Assembly (NCBI GenBank): GCA_900188575.1
Contig: FYEU01000301.1
Coordinates: 707,999-771,998, forward strand
DNA: 64,000 nt
Direction of reading: 5' to 3'
Origin: Geosmithia putterillii
Taxonomy: Eukaryota; Ascomycota; Sordariomycetes; Hypocreales; Bionectriaceae
The notes beneath the pieces are model-generated. The model saw only the letters and a program-made list of their open reading frames with translations, was not told where the DNA came from and searched no databases. Positions 57,996 to 64,000 of the stretch are shown piece by piece. The position numbers and the translations under genes are program-made. Positions within the stretch are counted from its first letter, which is position 1; the number at the start of each line of letters is the position of its first letter.

Positions 57996-60453
57996 ATGGA
58001 CAAAACACCAGCGCCCATGTTCCGCAGGAAGCAGGCGATCCCGTCCTCGTCTGCAGCGATCCCCTCGTCGTCGCCGGCCTTTGGCACGCCCGCCCACCCG
58101 CTCAAGCCCTTCAACGTCAACGCGCCCAAGGCGGCCATCCTGCCCATCATCCTGCCGCCCGCAACGCTGCGCCCGCTCGCCTTCCGAACCTTCACCAAGA
58201 AGCACTCCCTGACGCTCACCTCGTCGGCCCTGCAGGAGCTGGCCACCTTCATCGGGCGGCACTGCGGCTCGGGATGGCGCGAGGAGGGCCTGGCCGAGCG
58301 CGTGCTCGAGGAGATTGCGCGCAGCTGGAAGAACCGCAATGGCGGCGTCATCATCGAGGGCACCAGCAAGGAGCTGCAGGATATCCTCAAGACGCTCGAG
58401 GGCAACATGAGCGGGGGCAAGGTCATTGGGCCGTCGCGCGGCGGTGGTGGCGGCGCCCTCGGCCTGACAAGGGCCGACAGCATGCTGACCGACTCGGGGT
58501 CCAACGACGTACTCAACACTAGGCTTGGACTGCGTCCGGCGACCCTCCAGAGGGAGGACAGCGGCACCAGCTTCGGCATGTCGGGGCTTGGGGTGCAGGA
58601 GGCGGCGGCTGACGACGATGACGAGTCCGCGACGGACCCGCGCGCCTGGCTCAAGGTCATTGATGCGTTTGAGCACCCCAGACTCATGTACAATGTCGAC
58701 AAGAAACATTTCGAGAGGTACGTTTGTGCCTGATTATGGAGCTCGAACTCGCGCAAGAGAATCTGAATGCTGACTGACATGACTACTATCTAGGGAATCC
58801 TCCAAACCGACACTCCTACCCACAGCCTCGCACAAGACAGCGGCGTTCCGCAACCGATACCACGTCATACACCAGCGACTCCTCCGCAACGAGGCCTTCC
58901 AGTCGTCGTCCATCTCATCGTCACGCAAGGGTCCGCTCCAGCGCTCCCTCTCGAGCCAGCAGTCCCTCAAGATCACGCCCATAGCCAACCTCCTAGGTCG
59001 CCACGGGAGCAACCACATGATCCTCGGCCAGCTGGTGATGCTGCCGACGGGGGAGCTGGCCATCAGCGACCTGTCGGGCACCATCGCCCTGGACCTGGAG
59101 CAGGCCGTCTCGATACCCGAGGACTCAGCGTGGTTCTGCCCCGGCATGATCGTGCTGGTGGACGGCGTGTACGAGGAGGAGGACGAGTCGGTGGGCAACG
59201 GGCTGGGCGGCGGGCACGGCGTCGGTGGCACCCTGGGTGGCCGCTTCCAGGGCTTCTTCCTCGGCCAGCCGCCGTGCGAGAAGCGCAGGGTCACGCTGGG
59301 TATGAGCGACCCGGATGGAGGCGCCCAAGGCAGTACTATCGGCGGTGGCTTCGGGTGGATCGACTTCCTGGGCGTGGGCAGCGAGCGCGCCGTCGGCGCC
59401 AAGATGCGCAGGCTCGAGAACCGGCTGCTGCGCGACCCATTCAGCAGCATCGGTGGCGGTGGCAGCAGCGCCGCCCCGGGGTCCAACCGCGTCGTCCTCG
59501 TCGGCGAGCTCAACCTCGACCAGCCGCGCGCTCTGCAGGCCCTGCACAAGATGCTGTCCGGGTACGCCTTGGAGGTGGAGGCCGCCGGAAGGTCGTCCCC
59601 ACCCCTGACCTTTGTGCTGACCGGTAACTTCACCGAGCACGCCGTCATGGCCCGCGGCGGCAGCGGCGGCAGCATAGAGTACAAGGAGTACTTTGATGCC
59701 CTGGCGTCGACCCTGTCCGACTTCCCGCGCCTGCTGCAGTCGTGCACCTTCGTCTTCGTTCCCGGCGACAACGACGGCTGGGTCTCCTCCTTCACCGCCG
59801 GCGCCTCCACCCCGCTGCCCCGCAGGGGCGTCCCGGACATGTTCACCTCGCGCATCCGGCGCGCCTTCGCCTCCGCCAACGCCGAGGTGCCCCACCGCGC
59901 GCCCTCGGCCGTCCCCGGCTCCGCCGTCTGGTCCTCCAACCCCTCCCGTCTGAGCTTCTTCGGCCCCCACCATGAGATGGTCCTCTTCCGCGACGACATG
60001 TCGGCCCGGCTGCGCCGCGCGTCGGTCAACCTCAAGCGCAGCACTGGCAACAACACTTCCGACGAAGAACCGGCTGCCGCGACGCAACAGTCCGACTTGA
60101 TGGACCTGGACAACAGCAACAACATCCCCGAGGGTCCCTCCAACCCCGCCACTCCTCACGACGTCCATGCCGCCCAGAAGCTCGTCAAGTCCATCCTTGA
60201 CCAGGGCTACCTCGCCCCCTTCCGCCAGAACGTCCGTCCCGTCCACTGGGACCACTCCTCCCCCATGCACCTGTACCCCGTCCCCACGGCCATGGCCCTC
60301 GTCGACACCTCCGCCCCTCCCTTCTGCATCACGTACGAGGGCTGCCACGTCATGAACCCGGGAAGTATTCTCGTTCCTGGCAAGAGGGGCGTGGGCAGGT
60401 GGATAGAGTACGAGGTTGGCGGCGTGGGCACGCTCAAGGAGTGCAACTTTTAA
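57996..60453 (+). CDS. DPB2: DNA polymerase epsilon subunit B
   Basis: This is the second subunit of the leading-strand replicative polymerase, acting in the nucleus and linking it to the CMG helicase. Two exons, 57996-58717 and 58794-60453, give 2382 nt (793 aa). Residues from about 50 match the Dpb2 N-terminal domain (LPPATLRPLAFRTFTKKHSLTL; WREEGLAERVLEEIA). The inactive calcineurin-like phosphoesterase fold covers the second half: LVMLPTGELAISDLSGTIALDL, FVFVPGDNDGW, SNPSRLSFFGPHHEMVLFRDD and HWDHSSPMHLYPVPTAMALVD. FVLTGNFTEHAV and the closing GYLAPF ... GSILVPGKRGVGRWIEY are conserved. A Gly/Ser-rich insert lies at about 150-180 of the protein. A GC-rich antisense shadow frame of 467 codons covers it. 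Confidence 0.94.
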
Positions 60454-60756
60454 TACTTGGTAGTAGCATAAACGGCACAAAAGGGATACGTTTAAAAGGC
60501 GATATATAATGATGAATATGAATGGCATTGGGCTCTGCTTGTTTCCAAAAACGCTTCATTTGGTTACATATTGAAATTGAATGACTGTGATGCTACGACC
60601 CAAATTGATGCTGATAAAGATACGAGTACAACAGACAAGGGTGAAGAGAAGAAAACGATAATGGAATGAATGAATGAATGAGTGAGCGGGTGGGTGAGTA
60701 GCGAGTGAGTGAGTGAGTGCGTGAGTGAGTGAATACTAGTAGGAAGCGTGAGGACA
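60454..60756. other. convergent spacer with GAAT/GAGT repeats
   Basis: 303 bp between the DPB2 stop and the transporter stop. At 60662-60732 it consists of GAAT/GAGT/GTGA-type tetranucleotide repeats. Confidence 0.6.
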
Positions 60757-63700
60757 TCACTGCAACAGAAGCGACTCCTCGTGCAGCACACCAAACAACT
60801 CCTCAATCTCGGCGCGCACCTTCTTGAGCTCCTCGGCCACCTGGCCCGTGACGAGCGTGTAAGCGTACACGAGGGCAAAGTCCTCCTCGTCATATATGGC
60901 CCCGACCCCATTGCCCTCTCCTCCGGACGGCCCCTCTGCCCCAGGGATAAGCTGATGCACGGCGGTGTGCTCCCTGCGGAACTGGAAAATCTTGTTGAGT
61001 AGGCGATCCTTGCTGCTGTCAACGGTGGGAATGGCGTCGGTGAGGGGGTACTCGAGCATGATGGACGACGCGAGGACCTGGAATATGTGGCAGATGCGCT
61101 CACACAGCTGGGCACGCTCCTCGACCGTGTGGTTGAGGATGGCGGCCTCGCCCTCGGACAACTTCGGGCGCTTGAGTGTCAGGACACGCATGGCGTAGAA
61201 GCCGTCGAGGATACGGCGTGTCGACCGCATGATGCGGCCGTACGCCGCGTAGGGGAACGGACCACGGAGCTCAAATTCAGCCTGCGCTGAACCACGGAGG
61301 GTCTCGAGTTTAAGGGCTAGGGGGGGTCAGTACATGTAGTCTGCACATAGCTATGTAAGGTTTGGAGAGGAAGATGGAAAAGAGCATACCGTATCTCTGA
61401 AGAGCCATCTGCTCTCCCTCGCGCATATAGTCATTGACCTCCTCATTCTCGAGCTTGACACCCAGGGGACCCCTCTTCCATATGAGGCCGAGCTGGAGGT
61501 ACAGGACGGGTAGGCCTTCGCGGAACTTGCGTCGGGCCGAGACGGGCCACAGGACTCGGCAGACGAGGATACCCCAGATGATACCGAGGGCCACGGCGAG
61601 CAGACGGTGGAAGGCAATCTCGAATATCAGGGGCTTCGTGCCACCCTCATCATCATCGTCGTCGTCGACCTGCTGCGAGATGCTGTAGGCGTACAGTACA
61701 ATGACATTGTAGGCGAGCAGACTCATGCGGCCCAGGGGCGCGTTCTTGATGGCAATCAGGTAGAAGTTGCCCAGGGCCATGAGGCAGCCGCAAAAGGCTA
61801 GCAGGAACGGGTTCTCGTGGCCGATCAGCCAGGCTGCGCAAGCGCATGCGCCACCGATAATGGTACCGTAGAATCGCGACAGCCCCGTCGTGTTGGCTGC
61901 GCCCGTCGTCATACCGTTGACAATCATGTATGACAGCAGGCCCCACTCGCCTCGCCAGTGCTGATAGATTGGCCGGGTGGAGGGGATGAAGGCAAACTGT
62001 GCCCACAGGATGGCACCGATGCCGACCTTGATGCCAAAGAGTATGTCCTCGCGCATCACCAGCCTCGCCGCCCGGAGGACCTTTTGGGACACCCTCCGCA
62101 GGATGAGACTGGCTTGCGGGGCAGCCTCCCAGTTGAAGGTGTCTCTGCGCTTCGTCATCTCGTCCGGTATGCCCTTGGGCAGAGCAGACCTCCTCAGCCC
62201 AGGGACAGGTGGCGGCGGCGGCGGTATAAAGTCGCGCTCGGGGTCGTCCAGCTGGGCACTACTATTCTTCTTCTTCTTCGAACACGGCCATCTAAGCTTC
62301 TTCCAGACCTTCAAGAAGCTCCAGCTACGGTGGCTGTTCTCCGTCATGTACTTCAAGTACTCGAGGGTGTCGAGGTAGGAGTTCATTTCCTCGGCCACAG
62401 CCTGCAGGCTAAAGGAGAAGTGCCCGCAGGCGGCAGCAACCTCCTCGATGTCAGCCTCGATCTTCTCTGACCTGTTGCGTCCCATCTCAATGGTACGGTA
62501 GAATTCGCGAAGAGCAGCAGCCCGTGAGTCGTTGTAGAGCTCGAGAGCTTCTCCAAGACTCTCACGCAGCTGCTCGTTCACATTGATGTCCTTCATGGGG
62601 TCGTCGCCAAAAGGGGACTCCCTCAGCATCTCTGACAGAGTGAAGGCAAACGACTTCATCGAAGGACCTATGAGGTCGAGGAAATGAACAAAGATATCGG
62701 AGGGGTTGCGGAACATGAGAGGAGCCCTCTCGAGTGTCGTTTCAGATTGAGGCGTGCGAGGTGACTGGGAGCCCTCGCGTTCGTCTGACTCGGCAATGAC
62801 AGACAGGCCCTCTGGTGTGCGGTCGACTGAGGCAGGAGTAGAGATTCCCCGCGAGCTGGGCAGTTGCGGCGTCATGATAGGCGCCTCCTTGAGGAGGACA
62901 AGCTGTGTGTCCAGAGCACTTCGCAGGCCACCAATGGCCTGGGAGACTGTTTCCAGACCCTTGACGAGCTTCTTATCGAGAGCATATATCTTCTCGCGGC
63001 CACAGACGTACTGCTCGTTCTTGACATCGTGGAGGGTCTTGGTCATGTGTCCGTAAGCCTTGTCGTAGCTGGCCGATGCGGCCGAGAACTCGGGGCAGTT
63101 GATCTCCTCCTCCGATCCGGTCAGAAAGCCTCTGGTTATGAAGGAGAGCCGGTCGCTGAGGGCGAGGGAGGCATCGACGAGATCCTGGCGCAGCTCTCGA
63201 CGGGCCGACTTACGCCAGACGAGCAGGTTGACGGCGACACTACACGCGATGCCCAGCATGAGTAGCTTGAGCATCTGGACGGGCTTCTCGGCCGAGAAGA
63301 AGCCGTCTTGAACCGACTCCTCTTTAGTGACGACGGTAATGATGGAGATGGATGCCAGGGTGGTGGCGACGTTGACGAGCGGCCGGTTCAGCCTCTGCTT
63401 GACCCAACCGATGAAGCCGAGCGCGCCGCCGATGCAGGTGAACAATATCAGCACGTGCGCCGGCAGCACGTTGTCGAGGGTATGCCTCCCCCACGCCACG
63501 ATACCCATGGAGATCCATGAGACGATCTCAGCGTAAAGGACGGCACAGACGCCCGTCAGGACGGCCTCGATCATGGAGCCCACGGTTCGTGCCGGGTGGA
63601 AGTAGACGGTTATGGTGGCCGAGATGTGCTTGCCGTCGCGGTGGCCCAGGAAGTTGGACAGCCACGGGACAAAGGTGCCGCAGCTGCCCAGAAGATAGGC

Positions 63701-63946
63701 AAAGGTGCACTTGAGGACGGCATGGCCCTCTTCGGTATTGAACCACTTGGCCAGCGCCACAGCGTTGTCTCTGGCCCGATGGGCGGCCGCATGGATTCGC
63801 TCGCCCAGCGTCTCGGCAGACGCCTCGAGTATTTCGGTCTGCCGGCTCGCAGAGCTCAGGCTGCTCGAGCCCCTTGAGCCTCGTAGGGTGAACTGTCGTT
63901 GGGATCGTTCGCCGGTCGATGGGATGATGAAGGTTCCATTGCGCAT
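60757..63946 (-). CDS. ArAE_2/Brf-like membrane transporter (brefeldin A-sensitivity type)
   Basis: This large membrane protein belongs to the fungal aromatic-acid-exporter-like group (ArAE_2_N, FUSC and DUF2421/ArAE_2 domains). The transported substrate is unknown. Two exons, 63946-61390 and 61316-60757, give 3117 nt (1038 aa). Two clusters of hydrophobic segments are present: N-terminal (VLKCTFAYLLGSCGTFVPWL ... SMIEAVLTGVCAVLYAEIVSW ... VLILFTCIGGALGFIGWV) and central (DILFGIKVGIGAILWAQFAF ... FYGTIIGGACACAAWLIG ... LLAFCGCLMALGNFYLIAI). A long cytoplasmic domain separates them and a final cytosolic domain follows. The first in-frame ATG is at 63946, preceded by a TAG-type acceptor-like sequence, so a further 5' exon beyond the window is possible. 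The name Brf rests on yeast-type brefeldin studies and is not proof of function. Confidence 0.85.
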
Positions 63947-64000
63947 TTTCTACCAATACAGCCCATGCGTGTCAGTACCTAGCTTACAACGAGACCACAT
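63947..64000. other. right window edge
   Basis: 54 bases upstream of the transporter ATG. They may be leader or intron of that gene. Confidence 0.4.

Noticed and set aside
59125..60528. 467-codon minus-strand frame over DPB2, with a second 472-codon frame at 58734-60152
   Set aside because: Both are shadows of DPB2 codon bias; the translations are Gly/Ala/Val/Asp- or Ser/Arg-rich without domains.

Overview
The window is nuclear DNA from a filamentous ascomycete (Pezizomycotina, probably Sordariomycetes; the class is an inference). Genes are split by short 50-130 bp introns with GTAAGT/GTACGT donors and occasional CTAAC branch sites. Coding DNA is GC-rich, so long antisense shadow frames are common. 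The gene set is typical of such fungi: SPT16, SNF1, neutral trehalase, isocitrate lyase, MPE1, GET3 and DPB2, with an NLR-type remnant and a DUF7770-type remnant between them. I rebuilt exon-intron structures by hand from reading frame, splice signals and family knowledge. Every multi-exon model closes in frame, but none has transcript support.

Layout. 0.6-11.3 kb is a core block: ADE4 (minus), SPT16 (plus) and an M3 oligopeptidase (minus). 11.3-15.1 kb holds a 17-bp tandem repeat, a DUF7770-like pseudogene with two nonsense codons, an APH-fold kinase-like gene and an intron-containing tRNA-Phe. 15.8-20.5 kb holds a CDC50-family flippase subunit, 5-hydroxyisourate hydrolase and a Ser-rich orphan. 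20.5-33.4 kb is sparse and accessory in character. It holds a SesB-like hydrolase/NLR gene cut off at its nucleotide-binding P-loop, a peroxisomal-type monoamine oxidase, an amine/amino-acid permease, a broken fungal gene of unknown function and a duplicated promoter-like repeat. 34-43.3 kb is carbon-metabolism rich: SNF1 kinase, isocitrate lyase (with a 50-N assembly gap just upstream) and neutral trehalase. 45-64 kb returns to conserved genes: a small secreted beta-barrel protein, a Yippee-domain protein, a DUG1-type dipeptidase, MPE1, GET3, a conserved mitochondrial-type protein, DPB2 and an ArAE_2/Brf-type transporter running to the right edge.

Functional links. SNF1, isocitrate lyase and trehalase all belong to glucose-derepression and storage-carbon physiology, but they look like neighbours rather than an operon-like unit. 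The monoamine oxidase and permease lie tandem on the same strand and could form an amine-uptake/oxidation pair. The most notable non-core features are the NLR-type gene truncated exactly at its P-loop with a Gly in place of the hydrolase nucleophile, two nonsense-interrupted genes whose stops partly fit RIP-type C-to-T change, a dispersed promoter-like repeat, and a 17-nt micro-exon splitting the PRPP-binding loop of ADE4. I did not find a convincing undescribed multi-gene system.
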